A DNA stretch of 64,000 nucleotides from Cognatitamlana onchidii (GCF_004804355.1 NZ_SRWZ01000007.1:124001-188000); one strand, 5' to 3'; positions 8,876 to 17,473 are shown, counted from the first letter of the stretch. Translations and numbers: made by a program. The notes: generated from the letters alone by a model not told the origin.

Positions 8876-9251
8876 TATTCATAGCTTTCACCGTACCTTT
8901 CATAACGCAGGTTACATTAAAATTAGCACCAGGCTCCACAGCTAGTTTAGCAACCACGACTTCTCCTTCAATATGAGCCGAAGATTTTAAAGTTAAGGTA
9001 CCAGATAACGCCAATTTACCAGAAAACTTACCTTCAAAATAAGCATCTGTACCATTTAAAGTTCCTTTAATTAGACCTGCTTTTCCAACTACCACTTTTC
9101 CTGTAGTGTTAATATTACCTTCAATAGTACCGTCTATTCTAAAATCGCCTTCACTATTAAAGTCACCAATCATTTTTGTGCCTTGCGCAACGATATTTTG
9201 ACTTGTTGAACCTTCTGTCATTTGCTTGTCTTTTTTGTTTTCAGAGAACAT
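8829..9251 (-). CDS. Bactofilin (polymer-forming cytoskeletal protein)
   Basis: 140 aa. The central part (about 20-115) consists of short beta-helix repeats with regularly spaced glycine and hydrophobic residues, such as DFNSEGDFRIDGTIEGNI and VVVGKAGLIKGTL, the hallmark of the DUF583/bactofilin fold. The ends are polar and disordered-looking (N-terminal ENKKDKQM, C-terminal QQQRKPEKTA). Bactofilins self-assemble without nucleotides into filaments that shape cells or position envelope machines. It lies 17 bp downstream of sprE and overlaps atpZ by 47 bp. ATG start at 9251. Confidence 0.88.
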   Translation of the reverse strand: MFSENKKDKQMTEGSTSQNIVAQGTKMIGDFNSEGDFRIDGTIEGNINTTGKVVVGKAGLIKGTLNGTDAYFEGKFSGKLALSGTLTLKSSAHIEGEVVVAKLAVEPGANFNVTCVMKGTVKAMNNDNGGQQQRKPEKTA

Positions 9252-9268
9252 AATTGTAATTGTTAGGG

Positions 9269-11830
9269 TTAGTTACTATATAGATTCAAATAAGCATCCA
9301 AATTTTTGTGAATTTGAATAATTTGATAGTTTGTAGACGATACTACAAAATACGGGGCTTTTATTTTATTTTTATCTTTTTTTATAATCAATTGGTCAAA
9401 GGTTTCTGCAACTTGTTTAGATTTTATACCATGTACCATTACAAATGTCGTATTGGGGTTATAAACATCTACAGAAGATTTTAATTTATAATACCTAACA
9501 TGCTTTAAAACAGTATCTAAAGTTGTTTTAAATCTAGATATAGCCTCTGGCTTAGTTTCCTTAAACTGAAACACCACTTTATGCCCCACCCTAATACTAT
9601 CATTCGATTCAACAAAATCTGTACTGGCTAATTTAGGCAAAATATTCGACGATATGTCTTGGGCCTGTTTCCCTTCGGGCGTGTTAGCATAGGTAACGGC
9701 AATATAGTCGATAGCCTCCTTATATGGGGCATACCCATACAAACGCCCAGTAGCTGTTGCTTTTAGAAGTTCAAATTTTGGTACAATGGCATCTCCCTCA
9801 AACCTATTAATATAATTTTCACTTTTAGAAATAACTTGAGCGTATTCCTGATTTTCATGTTGAAGATATAAGGCTTCATACAGACTTTGTGGGCTATTTT
9901 CATCTCTTTCTGAAACAAGATCTGGATTAAGTAAAATTGTGGCATATCTTGAATCAGGATACGTGCTAACAATATCTTTCTTGGCTATGTTAGCCTCATC
10001 AGCCTTACCCAAAGCCTCATAAATTTTATACAGGTTGTACTTTGACGGTAGTATTAAACGTTCCTCTGGTTTACTTTGCAGTAAATTTTGAAATTTACTC
10101 TTTGCTAATTCATATTCCTTAAACTTTTCTTTGTAAATAAGTCCAAGTTGATAGTAGGCGTAATTTCTATCTTTAGAAATGCTATCAATTTCTTTTTGTT
10201 CTGTTGGAATTTTTGAAATGTAAAACTGAGGATCAAATTTTTCGTCGTCGGAAGCTGTATCAGATATGTTGGTTACACCATTATTGGATATTATTCCTAT
10301 TGCATTACTAGACCAACGCCAGTTATCTTCTTGTTTTCTGTTACCCCAAATTTTTACAAATTCATTTTTACCATAGGCTACTGTTGTAGGGTTATAAAAA
10401 TAGAATAATGGCGCCTGATCTGCATCTCCACCTACTCTACTAGGTTGTCCTCCAATACGGTTATTTACTGTAACCAGCCCATTATTTCGCCGCTCAGCAG
10501 CTTCCGCTTTTTCTTTTTCTTCCTCGGCTTTTATTTTTAGTTGCTCGACATAATCGTTAAAATACAAATTGCGCTCTTCATTGGGCATATTCACTAGTCT
10601 TAAAACGCTATCGTTAACTTTTGCAATACCTTCGTAATAAATAACGTCATTTAAGTTGTCCCGCTTTCTTTTTATAACTCGATACGGCTTAGAGTTTAAG
10701 GGTAAACTGCTCATCGTGCTATCGTAATACGCCCCCGCATCGGCATAAATTGAAGCATCAAAATACATGTCACCCAAAATTTCATAATTACGAGCATTTA
10801 AATGACTATCTCTAGAGTTGGTTCTTAATGACTCATTGTAATAAGCAATGGCAAGAGAATCGGATCCGTTCAACCTGTAAAACTCTGCCGTTTGATGATA
10901 TATTTTATCTAAAAAGGGACGATTTTCTCGGTTTTCCTCTAATTCACGTAATAATTGAGCTACCTCGTAAGCGTCGCCGTTTTCAAAATCAAAATTTTTA
11001 ACTTTTTCAAGGTGCGCAGCAATCATGTATATTCTTGGCGTCTTTCTATTAAGCTCAATAACCCTATCAAAAGCAATATTGGCACTATCTTTTAAGCCGA
11101 GTTTATTGTACAATTGACCTTGAATAAACCGATATCGACCTCGCTCGTCGTGACTTTTAGTTGCTACAGAAGCCACTTCTAAGTAGGTAATAGCTGTATC
11201 AATAACTTTCGTATTAATATAAGCTTGCGCCAAAGTTGAAGAAGCATCGGCCAAGTCCTGTCCACTTAATTCCTCTTGTCTAAATAGGCGTTTCAAGTTT
11301 TTAATAGCCAACTCATTATTATCTAAACGCATATTGGTTTTCTCACGCCAAACCTTAGCTTGATTAATCTTGTCACTAGCTGGATATTTGTAAAGTATGT
11401 AATTAAAAGCTTCTAAAGCAGGAATAAAGCGTTCATCAAAATATCTGGATTTCCCTAGTAGCATATAAGCTTCATCCATTTGAGGGTTTTTTTCTTTTCC
11501 CTCAATATTCATACTATGTTTTTGAATGGCTTTTATCGCTTTTTCTTCAGCTCGATTAAAGTTTTCGTTTTTCACCTGACCAGGTAACACAATATCTTCG
11601 CTTAGCTGCATGCGTTCAACAGGCAAAACTTCCCAATAGTTATCAAAATAAGATGTGTTAAGACCTTCTCTTCCCTGCTCTAAAGCAATGTACCCATTAT
11701 ATAGAATATTATATTCCGTACTAAGCGCATGCATATTTCTGCTTACAAACTTGTCCTTTTTTCGCGAACAACTCAAAGCAAATACTACGCAAAAACCAAA
11801 GGTTAATATGACTTTAAAGGATGTTTTCAA
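9269..11830 (-). CDS. sprE: SprE/PorW-type TPR lipoprotein (gliding and type IX secretion)
   Basis: 853 aa. A lipoprotein signal ends in the lipobox ALSC with C21, followed by SRKKDKFVSRNMHALSTEYN, which is characteristic of SprE/PorW. The rest is rich in tetratricopeptide-like helical repeats (for example AYMLLGKSRYFDERFIPALE and the LAKSKFQNLLQSKPEERL region) on either side of a polar linker near residues 435-500. In Flavobacterium johnsoniae SprE is needed for gliding and SprB secretion; in Porphyromonas gingivalis PorW links parts of the type IX secretion system. The start is TTG at 11830, because there is no ATG before the signal peptide. It lies upstream of bactofilin and atpZ. Confidence 0.85.
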   Translation of the reverse strand: MKTSFKVILTFGFCVVFALSCSRKKDKFVSRNMHALSTEYNILYNGYIALEQGREGLNTSYFDNYWEVLPVERMQLSEDIVLPGQVKNENFNRAEEKAIKAIQKHSMNIEGKEKNPQMDEAYMLLGKSRYFDERFIPALEAFNYILYKYPASDKINQAKVWREKTNMRLDNNELAIKNLKRLFRQEELSGQDLADASSTLAQAYINTKVIDTAITYLEVASVATKSHDERGRYRFIQGQLYNKLGLKDSANIAFDRVIELNRKTPRIYMIAAHLEKVKNFDFENGDAYEVAQLLRELEENRENRPFLDKIYHQTAEFYRLNGSDSLAIAYYNESLRTNSRDSHLNARNYEILGDMYFDASIYADAGAYYDSTMSSLPLNSKPYRVIKRKRDNLNDVIYYEGIAKVNDSVLRLVNMPNEERNLYFNDYVEQLKIKAEEEKEKAEAAERRNNGLVTVNNRIGGQPSRVGGDADQAPLFYFYNPTTVAYGKNEFVKIWGNRKQEDNWRWSSNAIGIISNNGVTNISDTASDDEKFDPQFYISKIPTEQKEIDSISKDRNYAYYQLGLIYKEKFKEYELAKSKFQNLLQSKPEERLILPSKYNLYKIYEALGKADEANIAKKDIVSTYPDSRYATILLNPDLVSERDENSPQSLYEALYLQHENQEYAQVISKSENYINRFEGDAIVPKFELLKATATGRLYGYAPYKEAIDYIAVTYANTPEGKQAQDISSNILPKLASTDFVESNDSIRVGHKVVFQFKETKPEAISRFKTTLDTVLKHVRYYKLKSSVDVYNPNTTFVMVHGIKSKQVAETFDQLIIKKDKNKIKAPYFVVSSTNYQIIQIHKNLDAYLNLYSN

Positions 11831-11972
11831 TACTGGTATTTTTAGTCTAAATAATAACTACAATCGGCCGTTATTATTATACAGCCGGGTAAAAATAAGC
11901 ATCTTTTTGAATTATTAGTAGTTATCTACTGATTTTACAAAAAATAGACCTGCTTTACGTTGCATGCCCTGA

Positions 11973-12104
11973 TTAGCTAGAAAAAAGTGCTTCTAGCTCT
12001 TTTAAAGTGGCCTCACTGGTGTGAAGATCTTTTAGAACCATTCCTTTTTCTAAAACCGAAATACGTTCACAAACATCCGTTATGAGTAGCAAATCATGAA
12101 TAAC
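11973..12104 (-). pseudogene. C-terminal remnant of an ABC transporter ATP-binding protein
   Basis: A 43-codon stretch without start codon reads VIHDLLLITDVCERISVLEK and then GMVLKDLHTSEATLKELEAL, ending in TAA at 11975-11973. This matches the end of an ABC ATPase: the H-loop histidine (IHD), the CxRI.VLEKG strand-turn and the closing helix. The Walker A, signature and Walker B parts are absent. The fragment begins in the same frame immediately after the TGA of the DUF2059 gene, which suggests that a deletion joined the two. It is too short to be functional. Confidence 0.72.
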
Positions 12105-12512
12105 TCATTGACTATATTTTTGTGCAATCTTTTGCACTTTCATGCCCCATGCTTGGCCATGTGACATGGCTTTTTGTGTTAACCCCAATTGCTTTTCGGC
12201 CAATTTTTTACCTAAATCTGTTTTATAGAAGTTAACCAATTGTTGTATTTCTTCAGGAGTAAACTCGGCCATGTAAAGTTCTGCCAATTGATCGTATAAA
12301 TCAGTTAATGTTCCTTGAGCTTCTTGAACATAGGTTGCCCTACTTGTTTCGGGTACCATAGTTCCAATTTGAGTAATTGCATTCTCAAAAGCGGCTCCTG
12401 CCCCCGTGATTTTTAAAAATTCGACGGTTTCATTTTTAAATTTTTTGCCTTCCTGAGCTTGAACAAAGCTCATGGTTATTAGAAGCAGGGAAACAAATAA
12501 AATCTTTTTCAT
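12105..12512 (-). CDS. DUF2059 family secreted protein
   Basis: 135 aa. A signal peptide (MKKILFVSLLLITMSFVQA, probable cleavage after residue 19) is followed by a helical domain with LYMAEFTPEEIQQLVNFYKT and a SHGQAWGMKVQKIAQKYS end, the typical DUF2059 pattern. The protein should be periplasmic; the family's role is not established. Its stop codon directly abuts an in-frame ABC ATPase remnant, but the protein itself looks complete. ATG start at 12512. Confidence 0.75.
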   Translation of the reverse strand: MKKILFVSLLLITMSFVQAQEGKKFKNETVEFLKITGAGAAFENAITQIGTMVPETSRATYVQEAQGTLTDLYDQLAELYMAEFTPEEIQQLVNFYKTDLGKKLAEKQLGLTQKAMSHGQAWGMKVQKIAQKYSQ

Positions 12513-12642
12513 TTTAATAGTGTTATTGTGGTTAGAGAGGAATTGTTTATTGGAGTAAAATTACGTTAACTGCTCCAATATTGTTAGAATTTTTTTAGCA
12601 TCCTCTATTTGCAAGACAAAAAACATATTATCTTAAAACTAG

Positions 12643-12993
12643 TTAACTAGCTCCTTCATTAGAACGGTACCTCGGATTTACTAATGCTCGCATCGTCCTA
12701 ATATAATCTTCAAGCTCTGCAAGTTTATCTACAGTTTCTTTGGTACCCGATTCTGTTAAATTATAGTACTTCCGCTTCCTATTGCCAATTTTAACCACCT
12801 CAACTTCCAAGTAACCTTGGGATTTAAGCTTGTGTAATGCCGGATACAAAGCACCTTCTGTTAGTATAAGTTCGCCATGAGTTATTTCTTTAACTTTTTG
12901 AGTAATTTCATACCCATACATCTTGTCATTTTCATTGAGAAGTTTTAAAATAATTATAGTTAAACTTCCTTTGTATAATTGAGAGCTTTTCAT
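12643..12993 (-). CDS. PadR-family transcriptional regulator
   Basis: 116 aa from ATG 12993 (an in-frame ATG at 13011 would add six residues). The N-terminus MKSSQLYKGSLTIIILKLL and the winged-helix segment YGYEITQKVKE...LTEGALYPALHKLKSQGYL are diagnostic for PadR. The C-terminal helix (about 85-105) is the usual dimerisation helix. PadR proteins are repressors that often control membrane transporters and themselves. A TATTTTTG element at 13006-12999 would place the RNA start at or just before the ATG chosen. No transporter gene follows here; the ABC ATPase remnant and DUF2059 gene do. Confidence 0.85.
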   Translation of the reverse strand: MKSSQLYKGSLTIIILKLLNENDKMYGYEITQKVKEITHGELILTEGALYPALHKLKSQGYLEVEVVKIGNRKRKYYNLTESGTKETVDKLAELEDYIRTMRALVNPRYRSNEGAS

Positions 12994-12998
12994 AGCAT

Positions 12999-13047
12999 CA
13001 AAAATATACATAATTTATATATGCATTGAAATATTAGGTATATTTTT
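12999..13047. promoter_or_regulatory. Inverted repeat and -7 element in the padR/reductase divergent region
   Basis: Perfect 10-bp arms AAAAATATAC (13000-13009) and GTATATTTTT (13038-13047) are separated by 28 bp of AT-rich DNA. The left arm overlaps a minus-strand TATTTTTG (13006-12999) suitable for padR. A plus-strand TATTTTTG at 13083-13090 would serve the reductase gene starting at 13106. The repeat is a candidate PadR operator by position only. Confidence 0.35.
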
Positions 13048-13105
13048 CTTTTAAAATACCCTCGTTTTTTTAAAGGCTTCACTATTTTTGCCAAAAACTT
13101 ATTCC

Positions 13106-14164
13106 ATGTCGTCATTTTACACGCTCTCAGTTAAAAAAATTAATAGAGAAACCGATAAAGCCATAAGCATTTCATTTAACATTCCTGATAATTTAAAAGA
13201 ACAATTTTCGTTTAAAGCAGGACAATACATTACTTTAAAAACTAAAATTAATGGCAGCGAAATAAGGCGCGACTATTCCTTGTGTTCATCGCCAAAAAGC
13301 AGTGAACTAAAAGTTGCCGTTAAAGAGGTAAAGGGCGGAACATTTTCGGCGTACGCAAACAATACCTTACAGGCAGGAGACCTCATTGAAGTGGCTCCTC
13401 CAAAAGGTCGTTTTATTTTTGAGCCAAACGATTCAAAAACGAAAAACATTGCTTTATTTGCTGCAGGAAGTGGTATTACACCTATTTTAAGCATCATAAA
13501 ATGCGCCTTGGAAGAGGAGGTGTATAGCAAGGTTATTCTTGTGTACGGTAATAAAACCACTAAAGACACAATGTTCTTGCAAGAGCTCTTAGATCTGCAG
13601 TACCAGTACAAGGAACGGTTTTCTGTGCAATTTGTGTTTAGTCAACAGGATGAAGACGACGCTATTTTTGGTAGAATAGAAAAAAGTACCGTTAATTATG
13701 TTATGAAAAACCAACATAAGCATGTCGAAGTTGATGCCTATTATTTGTGCGGACCTGAAGGTATGATTCATACTGTAAAAGACGTTCTAACTGAACATAA
13801 TATTGACGAAAACAGAATTCACTTTGAATTGTTTAAAGCAGCCAAACCAGCTGAAGTCAAGGACAGTAGCAGCGCACCATCTGGAAACACCAAAATATCT
13901 GTGACAGTTGATGACGAAACATCTACTTTTGAAATGTCTCAAAAACGCACCATTTTAGAAGCAGCTTTAGATGAGGACATTGATGCTCCCTACTCCTGTC
14001 AGGGCGGTATTTGTAGTAGTTGCTTAGCCCGCATAACAGAGGGTGAAGCCACTATGGTGCAAAACAATATTTTAACGGAAAGCGAGGTGGCAGAGGGGTT
14101 GATTTTAACTTGTCAAGCGCATCCAACCTCAACTACTCTAAAAATTGATTTCGACGATGTCTAA
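13106..14164 (+). CDS. PaaE-type ferredoxin-NAD(P)H reductase with 2Fe-2S domain
   Basis: 352 aa. Residues 1-105 form the FAD domain (RDYS at 55-58, GGTFSAY at 78-84), 110-245 the NAD(P) domain (GSGITP at 121-126, CGPEGM at 215-220), and 262-352 a plant-type ferredoxin domain with cluster ligands C298, C303, C306 and C336. The layout equals PaaE, the reductase of phenylacetyl-CoA oxygenase, and related oxygenase reductases. No oxygenase gene is nearby, so its electron acceptor is unknown. I use ATG 13106 because the upstream TTG at 13088 lies within a TATTTTTG promoter element. The stop overlaps the convergent GT9 stop by 4 bp. Confidence 0.85.
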   Translation: MSSFYTLSVKKINRETDKAISISFNIPDNLKEQFSFKAGQYITLKTKINGSEIRRDYSLCSSPKSSELKVAVKEVKGGTFSAYANNTLQAGDLIEVAPPKGRFIFEPNDSKTKNIALFAAGSGITPILSIIKCALEEEVYSKVILVYGNKTTKDTMFLQELLDLQYQYKERFSVQFVFSQQDEDDAIFGRIEKSTVNYVMKNQHKHVEVDAYYLCGPEGMIHTVKDVLTEHNIDENRIHFELFKAAKPAEVKDSSSAPSGNTKISVTVDDETSTFEMSQKRTILEAALDEDIDAPYSCQGGICSSCLARITEGEATMVQNNILTESEVAEGLILTCQAHPTSTTLKIDFDDV

Positions 14165-15195
14165 TCCTCTAGAACCGATATAACTTTAGCTACTATAGTA
14201 TCGGGCGCAATAGTTCCAGCTGCCTCTTTGTAACCGTTCGGATACTTATTCCCATAAATAGACGTAGGAATTAATGGATACTTCTTTTTATCGGCTAAAA
14301 TAGCATGATGTTTAGGCTGATTAAAGGGCGAGAAACCAGCAAACGGATGTGTTACTCCCCAAATAGTAACAACTTTAACACCAAGCATAGCGGCTATATG
14401 CGCATTTCCAGAATCCATTGATAGCATTACATCTAGATTAGATATTAAATCCAACTCATCATTCAAATTCAATTTACCACCTATGCTCTTAATATTAGGA
14501 GACTTAACCTCAATTTTATCTAGTAATTCTATTTCTCTTTTTCCCCCACCTATTAATACCACATTATAATTATTAGAAAGTTTTAATACAACCTCTTCCA
14601 TGTGCCCTAACGGATACACTTTACCCTGATGAGCTGCGAATGGAGCAATCCCAATCGATTTCCTGTCTTTATTAACCAAAAAAGAACTCAATTCATCATT
14701 TAAAACAACCCGTTCTGGCAAAAAAGGTTTAGATAGGTCCAAAGGAAACCCCAACGCTTCAAAGACATCTGCATAGCGCTGGTGTGTTGTTTTAAGTTGT
14801 TTAAACGCTTTACCCGAAACCAATGCTTTTTTGTCTGCCCTCCCTTTATCAATATAGGCTGTAAGGTCACAACCCATAAATTGTCTTAGCAGCTTACTTC
14901 TTAAAACGTTATGCAAATCAGCAACCGCATAAAAGTTTATGATATTTTTTAATTCTTTGGCTAATCTATAAAGCCCGAAAACACCTTTATGCTTTTTATT
15001 TACCTGAGCAGCATACACCTGAGTATTACATAAGTCTCTAAAAAAAGGCTTAAAGAATTCCCGCGTTAAAATGGTTAAGTGTACATCTGGGTATTGTTTA
15101 TTCAAAGCCCTTAAAACAGGCACTGTCATTGCAACGTCTCCCATAGCTGAAAGACGTATAACTAGAATGTGTTTTTTTAGTGTTTGTTGTGGCAT
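14161..15195 (-). CDS. Glycosyltransferase family 9 (heptosyltransferase-like)
   Basis: 344 aa with two Rossmann-like halves. The start HILVIRLSAMGDVAMTVPVL is the GT9 signature (S-x-x-G-D-x-x-x-x-x-P). The C-terminal half has NLDVMLSMDSGNAHIAAMLG followed by VVTIWGVTHPFAGFSPF, which bind the nucleotide-sugar. GT9 enzymes add heptose or a related sugar to lipid A core. The DUF4254 gene lies just upstream on the same strand, a pairing that recurs in Bacteroidota, so the two probably act together in outer-membrane glycolipid synthesis. ATG start at 15195. Confidence 0.85.
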   Translation of the reverse strand: MPQQTLKKHILVIRLSAMGDVAMTVPVLRALNKQYPDVHLTILTREFFKPFFRDLCNTQVYAAQVNKKHKGVFGLYRLAKELKNIINFYAVADLHNVLRSKLLRQFMGCDLTAYIDKGRADKKALVSGKAFKQLKTTHQRYADVFEALGFPLDLSKPFLPERVVLNDELSSFLVNKDRKSIGIAPFAAHQGKVYPLGHMEEVVLKLSNNYNVVLIGGGKREIELLDKIEVKSPNIKSIGGKLNLNDELDLISNLDVMLSMDSGNAHIAAMLGVKVVTIWGVTHPFAGFSPFNQPKHHAILADKKKYPLIPTSIYGNKYPNGYKEAAGTIAPDTIVAKVISVLED

Positions 15196-15227
15196 CTCAA
15201 CTTAAAAGGATGCTAGAAAAAACAAGA

Positions 15228-15833
15228 TTACTTTTGAGAACGTAATACTGGGTTTAACTCATCATCATTATACATCTTCATTTGCTTGTAAACCTTCATG
15301 TATTTATCGCCATTCTCAATGTCAATTAAAAGCGTATCTATTGCTGTGGATAAATCAACGCGTTGCTCTAATAAAATATCCAACTTTTTCTGGCATGCCG
15401 CTCTGTGTTCACTAGAAGCGTCCTCTCGTGTTGCTTCTTCATTCATATGATATATCTTAAGAGCCAAAATAGATAACCTATCTACTCCCCAAGCAGGACT
15501 TTCTGTATTAATCGTTGCATTCTCCTTTACCGTAACGTTCTTATATTGTTCAAGAAAGTAACTGTCAATATACTCCACCATATCTGTCCTATCTTGATTA
15601 GAAGCATCTATTTGACGCTTTAAAGTCAAAGCTGCAACAGGATCTATTTGAGGATCACGAATAATGTCCTCATAATGCCATTGCACGGTATCAATCCAAC
15701 ATTTTCTATACAATAAATGCTCTAATAAATCAGCCTTATCATAAGGATTTTCGAAAGGTTGATCTACCTCATTAATAACATGGTACTTTTCAATAACATC
15801 TTGAAATATCTTATTCGCCTTAGTTGAAAACAT
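15228..15833 (-). CDS. DUF4254 family protein
   Basis: 201 aa from ATG 15833; a TTG at 15854 would add seven residues but lies on a promoter element. The protein is soluble and helical, with LLEHLLYRKCWIDTVQWHYE, a DRLSILALKIYHM segment and an E/R-rich C-terminus, matching the DUF4254 pattern. The family has no proven function. It is followed 32 bp later by a GT9 glycosyltransferase, and diverges from upp. A TATCTTTG element (15859-15852) would give a leader of about a dozen nucleotides. Confidence 0.75.
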   Translation of the reverse strand: MFSTKANKIFQDVIEKYHVINEVDQPFENPYDKADLLEHLLYRKCWIDTVQWHYEDIIRDPQIDPVAALTLKRQIDASNQDRTDMVEYIDSYFLEQYKNVTVKENATINTESPAWGVDRLSILALKIYHMNEEATREDASSEHRAACQKKLDILLEQRVDLSTAIDTLLIDIENGDKYMKVYKQMKMYNDDELNPVLRSQK

Positions 15834-15851
15834 AGTATTAAATTTAGAAGG

Positions 15852-15869
15852 CAAAGATACTTATATTTG
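15852..15869. promoter_or_regulatory. Back-to-back -7 elements of the DUF4254/upp divergent promoters
   Basis: TATCTTTG on the minus strand (15859-15852) and TATATTTG on the plus strand (15862-15869) both match TAnnTTTG and are separated by 2 bp. They face DUF4254 (ATG 15833) and upp (ATG 15902). I found no clear -33 TTG for either, so strength is uncertain. Confidence 0.4.
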
Positions 15870-15901
15870 ATTAATTTTAAGCTGCTAATTCGTATCTCAT
15901 T

Positions 15902-16561
15902 ATGCATATTCACCATATCTCAAGGCAAAACTCGGTATTAAACACTTTTCTTTCTGAAATTAGAGATGTTCATACTCAAAAGGATCCTTTGAGATTTAGA
16001 AAGAACATTGAGAGAATAGGTGAAATTTTAGGCTACGAAATGAGTAAGACTCTGAATTTTCAAAAATCAACTACGAAGACACCTCTTGGAAATAGTTCTG
16101 TGCAACTAATATCGGAAAACCTAGTACTATGCTCTATTTTAAGAGCAGGCATTCCGTTGCACAATGGTTTATTAAACTACTTTGATCGCGCGGAAAACGC
16201 TTTTATTTCGGCTTACAGACAACATGACGAAGACTCTAACACGTTTAAAATTTTAGTTGAATATTTAGCCTGCCCAGATTTAAACGGAAAAACACTTGTT
16301 CTGGCCGATCCTATGTTGGCCACTGGACAATCCTTAGTATCTACATTTGAAGCATTAAAACCTTACGGAATACCCAAGAAAACAAATATTGTTAGCATTA
16401 TAGGATCCAAAAAAGGTGTTGCCTTTGTAAACGATTATTTTGATAAAAATACGGACTTATGGATTGCTGCCATTGATAACGATCTCAATGAAAAAGGCTA
16501 TATCGTTCCAGGATTGGGAGATGCAGGTGATTTGGCATTTGGTGAAAAACTACAGCAGTAA
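15902..16561 (+). CDS. upp: Uracil phosphoribosyltransferase
   Basis: 219 aa. The PRPP-binding loop LVLADPMLATGQS (about residues 131-143) and the uracil-binding C-terminal segment YIVPGLGDAGDLAFG are present, with CSILRAGIPLHNG earlier. The enzyme makes UMP from uracil and PRPP (pyrimidine salvage). The last 12 bp overlap the 3' end of the convergent membrane-protein gene. ATG start at 15902. Confidence 0.95.
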   Translation: MHIHHISRQNSVLNTFLSEIRDVHTQKDPLRFRKNIERIGEILGYEMSKTLNFQKSTTKTPLGNSSVQLISENLVLCSILRAGIPLHNGLLNYFDRAENAFISAYRQHDEDSNTFKILVEYLACPDLNGKTLVLADPMLATGQSLVSTFEALKPYGIPKKTNIVSIIGSKKGVAFVNDYFDKNTDLWIAAIDNDLNEKGYIVPGLGDAGDLAFGEKLQQ

Positions 16562-17473
16562 TAACACAAAAGGAACGAGAATAAGTAAGCCTAAAAACAC
16601 TTCCTTAAACCATTTTTCATTGATAATTTCAAGGTAATTAGCAATTACAATTGACAATGGGGCCAATAAGAATAAAAACTCACTTCCATTTTTATTAGGA
16701 ACAATAACAACCACAATAAAGCTAAGTATAGCCCCTAAAATGACTGTTTTGAAAGACGCTCTTAATACTTTCTTTTGCTTTTTTATATTTTGCAGATAAA
16801 AAAATGAAGACCATATTCCAAAGGATAAAAGTACCGTAATTGCAACTAAATATTTGACTGAATTATATCCACTGTAATCATAACTAACTAAGGGTGGTAA
16901 ATTGAAAACTGAAAAAAAATCATCATTCCATACAATAGAGTATGCAACAGACGTAACAAAAACTGCCAAAATACCTAAAAAAGGTATGATCCAATGTCTT
17001 AGATTGTTATCTGCATATAGAGCAAGGGATAGAATAATAAGCACAAAGAAAATAATAGACCAAAAATAAAATAGCGATGCAATACCAATCCAAAATGCAG
17101 CATCAAACAACTTATTTTTAATTTGCTTCTGTGACCGCAAACTTACAATACGCCTCAGCGCCACAAGCACAAACAAATTTGATACTATAACACTGGAACT
17201 ACCAGTAGTCTGTGGTATGAGTAATAAAAAAAGACTAAAAAGTAAGACCTCAAAATTACTCTTATGGGTTAAACTATTTTTACTTGCAATAAAATTAAGA
17301 AGGAATATGGAGGCAACTAATATTAGTAATAGAACAACCTGTTTGATTAAAACATTTACCGTTAACTCCTGATATTCATATGATGTTCTCGCAATTACAA
17401 AAGCTAAAAACGTAATAACCAAAACGATGATGAAGTTTGTTGGCTTAGATTTATTAAAAAAACTTGTTAACAT
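16550..17473 (-). CDS. Flavobacterial multi-pass membrane protein (DUF6427-like)
   Basis: 307 aa with about 8-10 hydrophobic helices, starting MLTSFFNKSKPTNFIIVLVI. No catalytic motif is visible. A membrane protein of this size and N-terminus is commonly found beside upp in Flavobacteriaceae and is labelled DUF6427 from memory. The short N-terminal SFFNKSKPTNF segment followed by repeated helices is the recognisable part. Function unknown. The 3' end overlaps upp by 12 bp in tail-to-tail orientation. ATG start at 17473. Confidence 0.65.
   Translation of the reverse strand: MLTSFFNKSKPTNFIIVLVITFLAFVIARTSYEYQELTVNVLIKQVVLLLILVASIFLLNFIASKNSLTHKSNFEVLLFSLFLLLIPQTTGSSSVIVSNLFVLVALRRIVSLRSQKQIKNKLFDAAFWIGIASLFYFWSIIFFVLIILSLALYADNNLRHWIIPFLGILAVFVTSVAYSIVWNDDFFSVFNLPPLVSYDYSGYNSVKYLVAITVLLSFGIWSSFFYLQNIKKQKKVLRASFKTVILGAILSFIVVVIVPNKNGSEFLFLLAPLSIVIANYLEIINEKWFKEVFLGLLILVPFVLLLL

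Noticed and set aside
12548-12580. 8-bp inverted repeat (TATTGGAG/CTCCAATA) between padR and the DUF2059 gene as a terminator
   Set aside because: The loop is 17 nt and no U-run follows on either strand, so it could be chance.
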